NCBI GenBank assembly: GCA_017591395.1
Contig: WEDG01002826.1
Location: 1-64,000 of the forward strand
Length of the DNA: 64,000 nucleotides
Origin: Schistocephalus solidus
Lineage: Eukaryota; Platyhelminthes; Cestoda; Diphyllobothriidea; Diphyllobothriidae
Direction of reading: 5' to 3'
Of the stretch, positions 1 through 11,900 are shown piece by piece; the stretch's first letter is position 1; every line of letters starts with the position of its first letter. A program made the position numbers and the translations under genes. The notes beneath the pieces are model-generated. The model had not been told where the DNA came from. It ran no database searches and saw only the letters and a list, made by a program, of their open reading frames with translations.

Positions 1-888
1 TGTACAATACTTCGCTTAGGCAACCCGTCTGGATCTGCCGAAAGTAGAAGTAACTTTCTCAACGGTGAAGCCTTAAAAGACGTGGAAACCCAAAAAGGAC
101 CTTGGTGTGCTGATGACCACCACCTTAAAACCATCGTCTCACTGCTCGAAAGTGGCGAAGAGGGCAATTTCGGTGTTGCATGCCATCAGACGAGCCTTTT
201 TGGATTTCGATGAAGATCTTTTTGCTAAGACCTTTGGAACATTCATTAGGCCACATTTGGAATATGCTATGCACGCCTGGAAACCCTGGACAGTTCAAGA
301 TCAGAACTGCCTCGAAAGAGTCCAGAGAAAAGCCACCAAAAATGGTTAGAAGTCAAAGCTCCTTGCCATATCCAACCCGCCTAATGAATCTTAATCTGTT
401 CCCTTTGAGTTATAGGCAAATGCGTGGTGATCTCCTGCAGACATTCCGCATTGTGAAGGGATTGGATTGTTGCCTGGAATTCTCGGACTTCTTTGAATTT
501 GCCACCACGACCCATCTCCGAGGTCACCCATTGAAACTGCGTGTCCAGCAGGCGAGACTGGATGTGCGCAAGTTCTCCTTCTCTGTCAGAGTGGTTAAAC
601 CATGGAATGCCCTCCCTGAAGACGTTGTGATGTCACCATCGCTGGAAAGCTTTAAAAGGAACCTTGACAGTTTTATGTTCCGCAACGAGCCTGAGCGATG
701 AGGCATTTATCTTAACCCTCGAGAGTCGTGCACCACTTGTCAACTTTTATGACCGCCATTTGTACCTTGGCAACCCACACGGTTTCTCTGTATACCGCAC
801 TTAATTTTACGTTACAAATAGGGTACTCAAAGGCCCATGCCTATTTCCCTCAATAAATTGAATTGAATTGAATTGAATTGAATGGAAG
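1..888 (+). mobile_element. CR1-like non-LTR retrotransposon, 3' terminal fragment
   Basis: This is the last part of the reverse-transcriptase ORF plus the 3' UTR. Frames starting at 107 and 180, shifted relative to each other, encode the conserved C-terminal stretch: SLKPSSHCSKVAKRAISVL, then SLPYPTRLMNLNLFPLSYRQ, LLQTFRIVKG, ATTTHLRGHPLKLRV and VVKPWNALPEDVV, ending at a stop near 701. The same block recurs on the minus strand at 60.8-61.8 kb and about 51.0-51.36 kb. The element ends in an AATTG pentamer run, the type of simple-repeat tail known for CR1-like elements. Its 5' part lies beyond the window or was lost by 5' truncation. The frameshift shows it is inactive. Confidence 0.85.
855..884 (+). 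repeat. AATTG pentanucleotide tail of the CR1-like element
   Basis: About five tandem AATTG units follow the segment CCCTCAATAAATTG. The run marks the 3' end of the plus-strand element and abuts sequence of the opposite-strand copy beginning near 889. Confidence 0.85.
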
Positions 889-2640
889 ATATGAGCAACA
901 GATTTGAATGAATTGCCATCACTTAGTGCCTAGACTCCCTGTGCTTATTTTTCGCGAACCTAATTTTCAATGCTTATTCAAATATTTGTTCAATCCTAAA
1001 ATGAACTTACAAAGAGCTTTTAGATGAATCTTTAAGTTGTTTTCGTAATTTTTTAAGTCTGTTCTGGAGAAAATGCGGAACAGTAGAAGAAGCTGTATTT
1101 GAATTTAAAATGTTAAATGGGACTAAAGCCTGGATTTGTTCTGTGAGGCTCTGCAATAGCTCACGGAAAATGTTTGGATCGTTGATTGCGAATATGCTAT
1201 GCCTATCTAGAGTGGTTACGAAATTATTTATCATTTCATGGTTTGTATTAGCATTTAACCTCAGGCTTCGTAAGAAGGGGGACTGGAAAACAACAGTGAA
1301 TTTTTTCGTGATCACTTGTGAAAAGATCATGATAAAAATTCCTAAAGAGAGGGTGGACATCATTTGTAAAAATTAAATCTAAAATATTGTCATTTCTAGT
1401 AACTGATCTGACCAGTTGGGACATGTTTGAAAAGTTAATAGTATCGAGCAATTTCTGATGTTAAGGTGGAGAGGAATTTGCCTGCCAGTCAATGTCCGGC
1501 AGATTGAAATCACCTACGATTATTTGACATCAAATTGAGTGTCTGGAACGTTTTCAAATAGTTCACAGAGCTCGCTCTCATTGCAGAATAACACGGAGGA
1601 TTATAGACACTGCCAATTACCGCTTTTTTATTGTCCGGGAGGATGACTGAATCAAAGCATACATTTCCTGAAAAGGACGAAATGCTCAGCTGAAAAGGCA
1701 AATGTACAAAGGATGACTTAATATAAAGGAGGCAACCACCGACACGTTTTTCAGTGCTATCTTTTCGGTACAAATTTAAATTATCTATAGCAAGCGTCGT
1801 GTCAGGAATAAGAGAGTGAGCCCAGGATTCAGTGATGCACAGCACATCTGGATCAAGCTCAAAGGCTACTGTTCTAAGCTCAGCCATCTTATTTACAACT
1901 GATCTCGCATTGAGTGAAACTTAGCTGAGCGTATTCCTGAGCTGCAGGTTACGCTCAGCAGTATTTATAAAAAAGGATAATTCGGTGGCGGAGAAGAAAA
2001 CTGGAAAGAAGAAACGAAAGGTGAGAAACAAAATTGCTCTGGTCTACAATTTGTCGAAATTTTACTGTTATGAGAATTGAGATTATTGTACAGCGGCATA
2101 TTTGGATGAAAACCTTGGAAGGGAAGGCTATATACTGGCGTTTGAAAGATAGGGTGTGGCATAGAAATGAGATTTTGAGGAAAGTTAGCATAAATTGGCG
2201 AAAAACTTGCATTTGAAAAGGAATAAATGATTTTGAAAAACTGGTAACATAATAAGTAGCGTTAATTATTTGGGGATTTCGGCCACCTTTTGGGTTGGGA
2301 AGGGTGCTAACATTAGCATTCGCAGCTGTTGTAGATACTTAGGGGTTTGCAGGTTTCCAATCGGTAATGACACAACTGATTTTAATGCCTGGATGAGCCA
2401 ATGATTCAGATTTACTAGGAGTTTTCTTAGGTTTAGTAGGGAGTTTGTTTGGACACCGCGAACGCTTTTTTCTCTCCTTAATTCGACTTCTTAGTTAATT
2501 GCAACTTTCGCCGACGAAGTTTTTGCTTGCGGAATGTTTAAACTCGGCACACTCATTTTAACGTTCTGGCTTAGTCTGGCTTTCTTGGTTGAATTGCAAC
2601 GCTTCTTTATTTTTTGACGACCCTGCCAGTCATCTTTTTG
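889..2640 (-). mobile_element. CR1-like retrotransposon, truncated copy (endonuclease part)
   Basis: On the minus strand, 1887-1510 encodes an exonuclease/endonuclease/phosphatase domain (VLCITESWAHSLIPDTTLAID, GGCLLYIKSSF, VIGSVYNPPCYS), and 1451-1007 continues it (SVTRNDNILDLIFTND). 2216-1955 matches the linker region of the copy at 4.56-8.45 kb. Similarity to that copy starts exactly after the AATTG tail of the plus-strand element, so the remainder was separated by that insertion or lies outside the window. Several frameshifts make it a pseudogene. The endonuclease would nick target DNA in a live element. Confidence 0.8.
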
Positions 2641-3197
2641 CCGTAATGGATATAAATAGGTTTATTGATTTCGTACTGCTTGGCGTCGTCAAATCAAATA
2701 TGCCGAACCCCGTTAACACACCGTGAAACATTTATAACTGCGCATATGTTTTAAATCACCTCAGTTTCGCCTGCCGATAATCATCATCCACGATATCGTG
2801 AGACCAAAATTGACTGAAACTCGATTGGGAAAATATTTGTTATTAACTGGCGTAGTTTGCTACGGGACGGTAGTGTTTACCATCTGCTATGGTAGTATTG
2901 AATCCACATGAGTAGAAGAAATTAACGGTACCTCAATCGGTCATGCGGCTCTAGGAACATTTTAAATAAGAAATTATATGATCTTTAAATAAATAAATGA
3001 TAAATAAATTGTATATTTACGGCCCAGAGAGCCCCGTCATTTCAAACTTAGTATCGCGGTATAAATAAATACAAAGTGGATAATTCCTGCTCTATGTGAG
3101 CAGCCATATTAACAGCAGAAATTAACATTATGGTTGGCATATCCGATTCAGAACGATTTGCCATTTTTAAAACAATAGATAACAATCTTTAACATAA
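2641..3197. other. No gene recognised
   Basis: AT-rich sequence without a convincing ORF, domain or RNA gene on either strand. It ends at the first copy of the hairpin repeat. Confidence 0.4.
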
Positions 3198-3300
3198 ACG
3201 GTGAACTAGGAAAAGAAGCAGTAAAAACTCCTACGGTAAATTGGAGGCGGAGTTCAGCGAGCCGCCAATTTTAAAAAAATAGGAGAAAAACTGCTTCACT
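3198..3300 (+). repeat. Hairpin repeat, copy A
   Basis: The core at 3218-3294 is an imperfect palindrome: outer arms GCAGT (3218-3222) and ACTGC (3290-3294), middle arms CTCCTA (3228-3233) and TAGGAG (3280-3285), inner arms AATTGGAGGCGG (3239-3250) and CCGCCAATT (3262-3270), closed by a loop containing AGTTCAGCGAG. The flank before the hairpin (ACGGTGAACTAGG) resembles copy B, but sequence further out does not. It could be a foldback element, a MITE, or a structured part of a larger transposon. Confidence 0.7.
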
Positions 3301-3747
3301 AAAACATTAATAGCTAGATGCAATGGGATAGATCTGTGATGATGCTGACAACGTATGAGGGTTCGGAACGCTCCTTGTCGGGTGAGGAGATAACATAGCA
3401 GTCAGAGCTACTGTTTGTAACCACCAGTGGAGGTGAGAGAGGACGGACTCATCGTGGACACCAGGGTCAAAAACGAAGAGGGGACAGTAGAGGTCATGAG
3501 ATCATCATTGAGATGCGACCTTGCCGACTGCATAGTCCCAATCAAGAAGCAAAACTATCAGAACCCGCCTTGATCCTCAACTGAACCTGGAGACCATCGT
3601 CGGGGTTGCAAAAAGCGGAGGAAAGTACCAAGGTTGTCAAGACTTGGCGATGCTAGTTTAAAAATGAGGGGGCAAAGTAAATGCAAAGATTGACTCTGCA
3701 GAGGATGATGGATATATAGTAAGAGACCATTATAATTTAGAATTTAG
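3301..3747. other. No gene recognised
   Basis: Sequence between hairpin copies A and B. Short open stretches are present on the plus strand, but I recognise no domain in them. Confidence 0.35.
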
Positions 3748-4005
3748 AATTTATATTTGGTTAGCACCGGGAAGGTACTGTCTAAGCAAACATTAGTAAC
3801 GAAATAAAGTTATGACAATGTGTGCAGATAAAATGTACAAATTCATAAATTGTCCTGCTATGTCAACAGTTAGCAATGTTTTTAAAATTAATGGTGAACT
3901 AGAAAAAAATAGGCAGTGAAAAAAAACTCCTACCATGAAAATGGAGGCAGAGTTCAATAGGCCTTCATTTTCGAATAGAAGGTAGGAGAAAAAAACTGCT
4001 TAGGA
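3748..4005 (+). repeat. Hairpin repeat, copy B (about 260 bases)
   Basis: Begins GAATTTATATTTGGTTAGC and shares about 260 bases with the inverted copy at 63460-63731, including ACGAAATAAAGTTATGACAA and GTGTGCAGATAAAATG. The hairpin core spans 3913-3999: GCAGT/ACTGC outer arms, CTCCTACC (3927-3934) with GGTAGGAG (3981-3988), and inner arms AAAATGGAGGC with GCCTTCATTTT. The loop region reads AGAGTTCAATAG. There is no protein-coding signal. The family is not one I can name. Confidence 0.75.
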
Positions 4006-4559
4006 AAAATAGTCAGGTGGTAGAATAGGGTAATACTGCAGTAGCATTTCAGAATGAGATAATGAAACGTCGAGGTGATTCGTTCTTGATCACTTAGGCG
4101 TATGAAACAGAATCTCACGAAAATGCGTCAATGAACTTAAGTCCTCAGCATCATAGGATCCAGAATTGAATTCTGATGATGGTTAGTATCCAAAAGAAAC
4201 CGCAGCATTTAAGACTGTGGACCACCGAATTTGTACGTCCGAATGACGTCATCGTTTGGAGGACGGGTGATATAAGGAGACATTATAGTTCATGGGCGTC
4301 TCCAGGTAGCGTAAATATAGTTTCAAGAGGGTTACTCAAATTCCCGATGGTCCTTTCTCCGAGTCATGGGGAAAGCTACTGGGAAAAGATGAGGAAAATA
4401 AAAAGGTTAATAGAATCAGTGTTAAGATAAATGTGCAGTCTTCGCTTGAATGCAGATAGACTAGTTAACGACCTAATTTCAATTGGCAAGTTATTCCAAA
4501 GAAAACTATACCTAGAAGCAAAAAAAGAGAGCGTTTACACGTGGAGGATGCAGGGGGAG
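4006..4559. other. No gene recognised
   Basis: Lies beyond the 3' side of the minus-strand CR1-like copy. It may contain that element's 3' UTR, but I see no tail or clear boundary. The short frame at 4176-4430 (+) shows no domain. Confidence 0.35.
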
Positions 4560-7500
4560 GTATAATTAGTTCAGAATTTCTTAGGTTATAAGGAAGACTA
4601 ACGGGGGGTAATGACAGAAAGCTTTGGGAGAGTTGAACTATTATTAAGACGAAAAAGGAGACAAAAAGCCTGCTTCAAGTCTCCTGACCCAAAGAAATTT
4701 TAGCTTCGTTAGCTGGCATCTTGTTGAGTAGGAAGTAGTTAAAAAGAGTCGGATATAGGAGTTTTTTTGGTGAAATTTCTTTGAACATTTTCAATTTTTG
4801 AACGGCTAGATTCGTTCATCAAACCGAAGAAAGGACAGCAAAAATTCAAGAATGGGAAGTACAAACATACGATAAAGTCTTAATTTAATTTCAGGAAGGT
4901 AGAAATTATAAGAAATAAAAGCCGCAAATCTGAGCAGCTTTGGCCGTAATTCTATCGGCATGAGGCGAAAGATCTAATTTATTGGTGTAGCTTAAGCCCA
5001 AGTCCTTGATGGAGGAACATTCAATCATATGGCAACCTTCAAAGATAAGAGGTTGCGGCAGCCTTACAGGCCCAAAACTCATGTAGCGACACTTAGTAGG
5101 TGAGAACTCCATTAGCCATGTGGAGCTCCAGGCCGAAAAGAGCGTCTAAGTCTGAATGAATTTGTTCTAGGCACCGTTCGGTTGTAGAGTTAGAGAAAGA
5201 ATAAACGCATTTGAGATCATCAGCATAAATAAAAAGATTGAGAATGTTTAACTATCGATGAAATATCATTTATATACAGTAAGAACAACAAAAGGACCTA
5301 ATACGGTACCTTGAAGGACACCACTGACAATCGGGGTAGGACTTGAGTATGAGGACCCTACTAAAACTTTTGTTTTCGATCATTTTAGGTATGATCTAAT
5401 AAAGTCAGTAAGGGGACTACGGAATCCTATAGCTTCTAGTTTAGCTAGAAGTCGTTTATGAGGCACCTTATCGAATGCCTTACTAAGATCAAAATAGATA
5501 ACTACTACAGATAGATGATCATTACGAAGAGAGGTTAGTAGATTTAGAAAAGACATGTGGCAGGTTTCACAAGAACGGTCCGGTAAGAAGCCGTGTTGGG
5601 ATAAGTTGATAATTTTATTGCTTATGCAAAAATCCGTGATTTGTTTTGCAATTAGTTTTTCGAAGAGTTTAGCAAGAGAGGGCGTTTTATGAACACCGCG
5701 ATAGTTATGAATGTCCGAGCGGGAACCAGATTTAAAAACTGGTATTATAATAGAAGTTTTCCAATAATCGGGGAAGAAACCATTTCGAGAAATACTGAGT
5801 ATAATTTGCTTAGTAAAGGTGGAAAATCCCTTAACTGTTTAATAAGTGAGTTTGGAATGTTATCAGTTCCAACTGAATGTGAATTTTTTAGGTGAGCTAT
5901 TTCTTTTTTGAATACATGAAGGCGAGAAATTAATAGTTGTTAGAAGTGAATTTGAAAGCAGAGGAATTGTGGGAGTGGGGCTAGTTTCAGTGGTAAAGTG
6001 GTTGGCAAAAACGAGTTTAACAATTCTGCTTTGCCCAAATCATCTGTAACAAATTTTTCTGTTACAGTCGAGTAAGGGCGGAGTTACATTCAGACGCTTA
6101 GCCGATGACCGAACATGAAAGATTTGAGCAACAGATTTGGATGAATTGGCATCACTTAGTGCCCGAGACTCCCTACGCTTATCTCGCGCGAGCCTTATTC
6201 TCGATGCTAATTCAAATATTTGTGCAATCCTTAAATGAACTGACAAAGAGCTTTTTAGATGAATCTTTAAGTTGCTTTCGTAATTTTTTTAAGTCTGTTC
6301 TGGAGAAAATGCGGAACAGTAGAAGAAGCTGAATGTGAATTAAAAATCTTAAACGGGATAAAAAGCCTGGATTTTTTTCTGTGAGGCTCTGCAATAGCTC
6401 ACGGAAAAAGTTTAGATCGTTGATTGAGAATATGCTATGCCAATCTAGAGTGCTTACGAAATTATTTACTGTTTCATGGTTTATGTTAGCAAAGTCGAGG
6501 TTATTGCATTTAAACCTCAGGCTTCGTAAGAAGGGAATTGGAAAACAACAGTGAATTATTGCGTGATCACTTGTAAATAGATCATGATGGAAATTCATAA
6601 AGAGAGGGTGAACATCGTTTGTAAAAATTAAATCTAAAATGTTGTCATTTCTAGTAACTGATCTGACCAGTTGGGACATGTTTGTAAAAGTTAATAATAT
6701 CGAAAAATTTCTGATGTTTTAGTGGAGAGGAATTGGCCTGCCAGTCAATGTCTGGCAGATTAAAATCGCCTACGATTATTTTGACATCAAACTGAGTGTC
6801 TGCAACTTTTTTCAAATAGTTCACAGAGCTCGCTTTCATTGCCAGAATAACACGGAGGATTATAGACACAGCCAATTACCGCTTTTTTATTGTGCGGGAG
6901 GATGACTGAAGCAAAGCATACATTTCCAGAAAAAAAGACGAAATGTTCAGATGAAAAGGGAAATGTACAAAGGATGACTTAATATAAAGGAGGCAACCAC
7001 CGCCACGTTTTTCAGCGCGGTCTTGTCGGTACAAATTGAAATTATCTATAGCAAGCGTCGAGTCAGAAATAAGAGAGTGAGCCCAGGATTCAGTGATGCA
7101 CAGCACATCTGGATCAAGCTCAAAAGGCTACTGTTCTAAAGCTCAGCCATCTTATTTACAACTGACCTCGCATTGAGTGAAACTAAGCTGAGCGTATTCC
7201 TGAGCGGCAGGTTACGCTCATCAGTATTTATAAAAAGGATAATTTGGTGGCGGAGAAAGAAAACTGGAAAGAAGAAACGAAAGGTGGGAAACAAAATTGC
7301 TCTGGTCTACAATTTGTCGAAATGTTACTGTTAAAGAGAACTGAGATTATTGTACAGCGGCATATTTGGATGAAAACCTTGGAAGGGAAGGCTATATTGT
7401 GGCGTTTGAAAGATAGGGGGTGGCATAGAAATGAGATTTTGAGGGACGTTAGCAAAAATTGGCGGAAAACGTGCATTTGAAAAAGGAATAAATTGATTTC

Positions 7501-8450
7501 GAAAAACTGGTAGCATAATTAGAAGCGTTAAATATTTGTGGATTTCGGACAATTTTTGGGTTGGGAAAGATGCTAACGTTAGCGTTCGCAGCTGTTGTAG
7601 ATGCTGAGGGGTTAGCAGGTTTCCCATCGGTAATGCCATTGCTGATCTTAAAGCCTGGATTAGCCACAGATTTAGATTTACTAGGAGTTTTTCTTAGGGT
7701 TAGTAGATTTGGCAGGTATAGCCGGCATGGTTTGCTTGGGATGAGAAAGAAGTGGAGTTGACACAATTTCCTTCAAACCAGAAACAAAGGTTAACGGGTG
7801 AAGATTCAGCTGGAATCGAAATTCCTGTCGATCCGGAGGGCCGTGGGCTTGCTTTAGCTACAGGTCAAACCTCTGAGATAACTTTTTGGTATTGAAGGTG
7901 TAGACCAAGGCTTCTTGTTTGCTAATGAGGGTGAAACCCGACGTTCCATTGGGGTTTTATCCCTACAGATAAACAACCTGTTTTTTTCAAATATTGAGCT
8001 GAGTGCTCATGCCTAGAAAATAAGGTCAACTTCAATCGCTGAAAAAAAGTTTGACCAGAATAGGAGGGTTTTTACTACGGGAAGATAACCTTTTTAGCTT
8101 CAGCGACTTTAAAGTTAAACCGCACGAGTAAAAGGAAATGAAATGCAACGTCCAGGGGATTTTACTCTTGGGAACGTTTTTTTAAAAGAAAATTGAAACT
8201 TCTCTTATGTCGGTCAAGTGACTCAGTACTGACCATGTTTATAAAAGGCTCTAGTTTCACGCATTGTTGAGAAGTGAGTGAAGACAACTTTCCTCAAAAA
8301 TGGTACCAAGGATCGTGAAGAGAACCATATTTAGACATAAAAGGTATTAAAAGTTTTTCCAGGGCGTCAAGATCTAATTTCTTCATGCTTAAGGTGGGTT
8401 GTTCTAGTGGAAGTTTCACGCGAAGAGGATGTTTGCGTCTAAGTACTGAC
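4560..8450 (-). mobile_element. CR1-like retrotransposon, near-full but decayed copy
   Basis: Read on the minus strand, sequence at 8.45-7.45 kb resembles the ORF1 region of the 8.99-13.86 kb copy (for example the AGGAGGGTTTTTACTACG block near 8060). An endonuclease domain follows at 7106-6651 (LCITESWAHSLISDSTLAID, GGCLLYIKSSF), then 6679-6212 (DNILDLIFTND, TVPHFL-like linker), and the reverse transcriptase at about 5.9-4.9 kb, including DLSKAFDKVPH-like sequence near 5490-5450 and a YADD motif on the minus strand near 5225. The C-terminal block is at 5112-4906 and below. Stops and frameshifts break every domain. Confidence 0.8.
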
Positions 8451-8989
8451 TGGGGGTTTCATATTGGTTTTAAAATATAAGTACTTTTCAAATCAATAAT
8501 ACGAAGGAAAATTGTTACTAGTAACGTTTTTGCGGAATAAAAAGATTTAATATTTTAAGCAAGTCACTGCAAGCAAATATCTGCTAGGTAACGAGTTTAA
8601 ACTGAAAATAGAATTAGCGAAGAGGCTATGCAGGATGAAAATTATATCAACTGGTATACCAGTTACTACAAATTATTCTTCGCTGGAAATAAGGTAAACT
8701 TACAAATTTTTCAACTTTATTTCTAGAATTAGCCTTTAGATTCCGTCGTTTGACGTAAATCTGCGAGAACTTTAATGAGGCTATGTGGGGTGAAAAGTTT
8801 AAAAACTCTATATTTCTCCCTTTTGCAATTGCAATAACTGCAGGTATGTGCAGCTGATGATGAGGTAGAAATACAATTAATTGTCAATAATTAAGCTAAT
8901 ATTTTTCTACAGGAAACGTAGAAATCAGTTGAAAATTTGAGAATTCACTTATCTTCAAATTTGAACCAACCGCCGTCGGCGGAGGCAAA
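8451..8989. other. Unassigned spacer between CR1-like copies
   Basis: AT-rich sequence between the 5' side of one copy and the 3' side of the next. It probably includes the 3' UTR of the next copy, but no pentamer tail marks its end. I see no gene here. Confidence 0.35.
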
Positions 8990-11900
8990 AACTGAGACCG
9001 GTTAGTTGTGGGCTAAGGGTGAAATGATCATGGAGGAATTACGAGTGGCATAGGGTCGATCTACCGGAGTGAGAGCGTTAATTCGTGGGAGATTGGGGCT
9101 AGAGTTAACGCGAAACAGGAAGCAGAGACCGGCTTCGAGTCTTCTAACCCACAGAAATTTAATGTTTGCTAACTGGCATCTATCCGTATAAGAGATACTG
9201 GATCCAGGAAGAGAAAAATAGTCTTCGAGTAAAAACCCTCTGAACTTTTTTTCAATCTTACTGCGGTCAGAGGCGTTCATCAGCCCAAAGAGGGGACAGC
9301 AGTATTCTAGAATAGGAAGAACAAACATGCGGTACAGGTCTAACTTTATTTCCGGAAGGAAGAAATTATGCGATATAAAACCACATATCTGTGCAGCCTT
9401 TGCAGAAATTCGATCTGCATGAGGCGATAATGCTAGCTTGTTCGTGTAACTTAGACCTAAGACTTATATGGTTGATCGTTCTAAAAGTGTACTATTTTTG
9501 AAATACGATGGGGTCCAGGAAGCTTAGCGGGGCCAAAACACATAAAACTACTCTTGGATGAAGAAAACTCCATCTGCCAAGTACAGCTCCAACGTGAGAG
9601 CATAAGTAGATCAGTGTTGATTTTATCCAACGCAACTATTGGCAGTGTCTTTAGAAAATGAATAAATGCACTTGAGATCGTCAGCGTAAACAAAATTTGT
9701 GAATTTGTGAGTAAAGCTGAAATTTCGTTTATGTACAGAATAAAGAGAAGGGGACCTAGAACCGTGCCTTGAAAAACGCCACTCGTGATCGGTTGAGGCG
9801 TCGAGTTGCTATTACCTACTAAGACCTTCTGGCTGCGGTTAGACAAGTAGGAACCAATGAAGTCAAGGAGAGGAGGCCGGATGCCGAGGGCTTCCAGTTT
9901 CACCAGAAGACGTCTGTGCGGTACCTTGTCAAAGGCTTTGCTCAGGTCAAAGTAGATCACAACCACTGACTGCTGCTCATTACGAAGGGAAGTGACGAGG
10001 TTAAGAAAAGCTAAGTGACACACTTCGCATGATCTCCCAGGTAGAAAACCATATTGTGAGTCGCTTAAGAGCTTATTTTTCTAAGCAAAAAGTCGAGAAT
10101 TTGATTAAAAATAATTTTTTTCAAGAAGTTTTGCGTAAGAGCCGGGGGTTTTGTGAACGCCTCGATAATTATTTACGTCCGAACGAGATCCCGACTTGAA
10201 GACAGGAAGAATAATAGATGTCTTCCATGAGTCAGGAAAAGAATCCGTTTAAAAGATAAACTGAGAATACATGGCTAAGCAATCGGGGAAAGCTCGGCAC
10301 TCTCTTAATAACTGAGTTTGGAATACCGTCAGTCCCCGAAGAGTGCGAGTTTTTCAGACGCATTATTTGCTTACGAATTAGTTCTATGGAGAAATCAATG
10401 GTACTGATAACATTAAATGAGGATGCCTGAAACGTCGGAACCGGTTCAGATTCCATCGTAAGATGATTTGCAAAGAATGCACTAAACAATTCTGCCTTCT
10501 CAGAGTCTTCGAGAACGAATTTCTTAGTTTCATTAAGTAATGGAGGTATTTCATAACCTCGTTTAGAGCAGGATCGACGGCGGAACAGTTGAGCAACAGA
10601 TTTGCAGAGTTTGGCTCGCTGAGTGCGCGTGATTCCCTCTGTCTGTCCCGTGCAAGCCGAATCTTAGAGGCTAATTCAAAAATCTCTGCAATCCTTAGAT
10701 GTACAGATAACGAACTAGTATATTGATCTTTTAATTGCTTCCTCAATTTCTTTAGTCTTGGCAAAAGAAAGTGGGGAACGGTGGATTCCGAAGTGTAGGG
10801 CTTGACAATTTTGTTTGGCACAAATTCCAGGATGTTATTTGAAACGACTGACATTAAGTCAGAAAGACTTGCTGCATCGTTCATGGAGGAGAGATGCTGC
10901 CAATCCAATGAGTCCAAAAAGTTGTTAATTAAGCTCGATATCTGCGAGGTCAAAATTATGATAGGTACGAACGGCGCTAGCCTTTTTTTCGATGAGACAA
11001 TTGGTAAGCAACAGTGAATTAATGTATGGTCACTTTGGAAGAGGCCCTGCTTAAAAATCAACGAAAGAGGGAGCAATGTCATTTGTGAAAATCAGATCTA
11101 AAAATATGCTTGTCTCTCGTTGAAGAACGGACAAGCTGTGACCAATTAGAGAAAATTAATGGTATCCAGGAAAGGCTGAAATCTGGGTGGACAAAAAGTT
11201 TGAAATCCAGTCAATTTCTGGAAAATTAAAAATCCCCAGCGATTATTTTTAATGTTAAAATTGGACTCCGAAACCAATTTAAAAATTGCACAAAGTTTCA
11301 CATCATCATCGGATGATGAATTAGGCGGGTAGTAAATACATCCGAGAATAGCCTTTTGCCAGGGCGACAGGATAATGGATGCGAAGCAGTAATTACCAGA
11401 GAATGACGTGACGTCTAGATCAAACGCGAAGTGCTTAAATGAAGCTTTAATATAGAGAAGACAACCACCACCACGCTTACTAGTGCGGTCTTGACGGTAG
11501 AGATCGTATTGGTCTATGACAAGCAAAGAGTCTGAAATTAAGGGATGGGTCCAAGATTCAGTTACACATAAAACATCAGGCATTAACTCGAAAGCAATGG
11601 CTCTAAGTTGGGCCATCTTATTTATAACAGATCTAGCATTAAGTAATATGACATCTAGGGTAGTTCGAGTATCCAAACTAGGGTTATCGTTATTAATTTT
11701 AAAAAAATTTGGCGGTGGGTAATTAAGTTGGAAATTATTGTGGCTTGGAGGGTAATTGCAAACTGCGCCATAACGATTGGTATATAGAACGTCATTACCA
11801 AAAAGGCTGAGAGGGATATCTGAAAAGGTGTAGGAATAAAAACTTTCCGGTATCGAACCACCATAGGAGTTACGACCGGGATATGCCTGTTGGTAGTTAA

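Noticed and set aside
4173..4200. CTGATGA followed by GAAAC, hammerhead-like
   Set aside because: No stem II can be drawn between the boxes, and flanks do not match the Penelope hammerheads.
8850..8875. CTGATGA followed closely by GAAA
   Set aside because: Only seven bases separate the boxes, too few for stem II.
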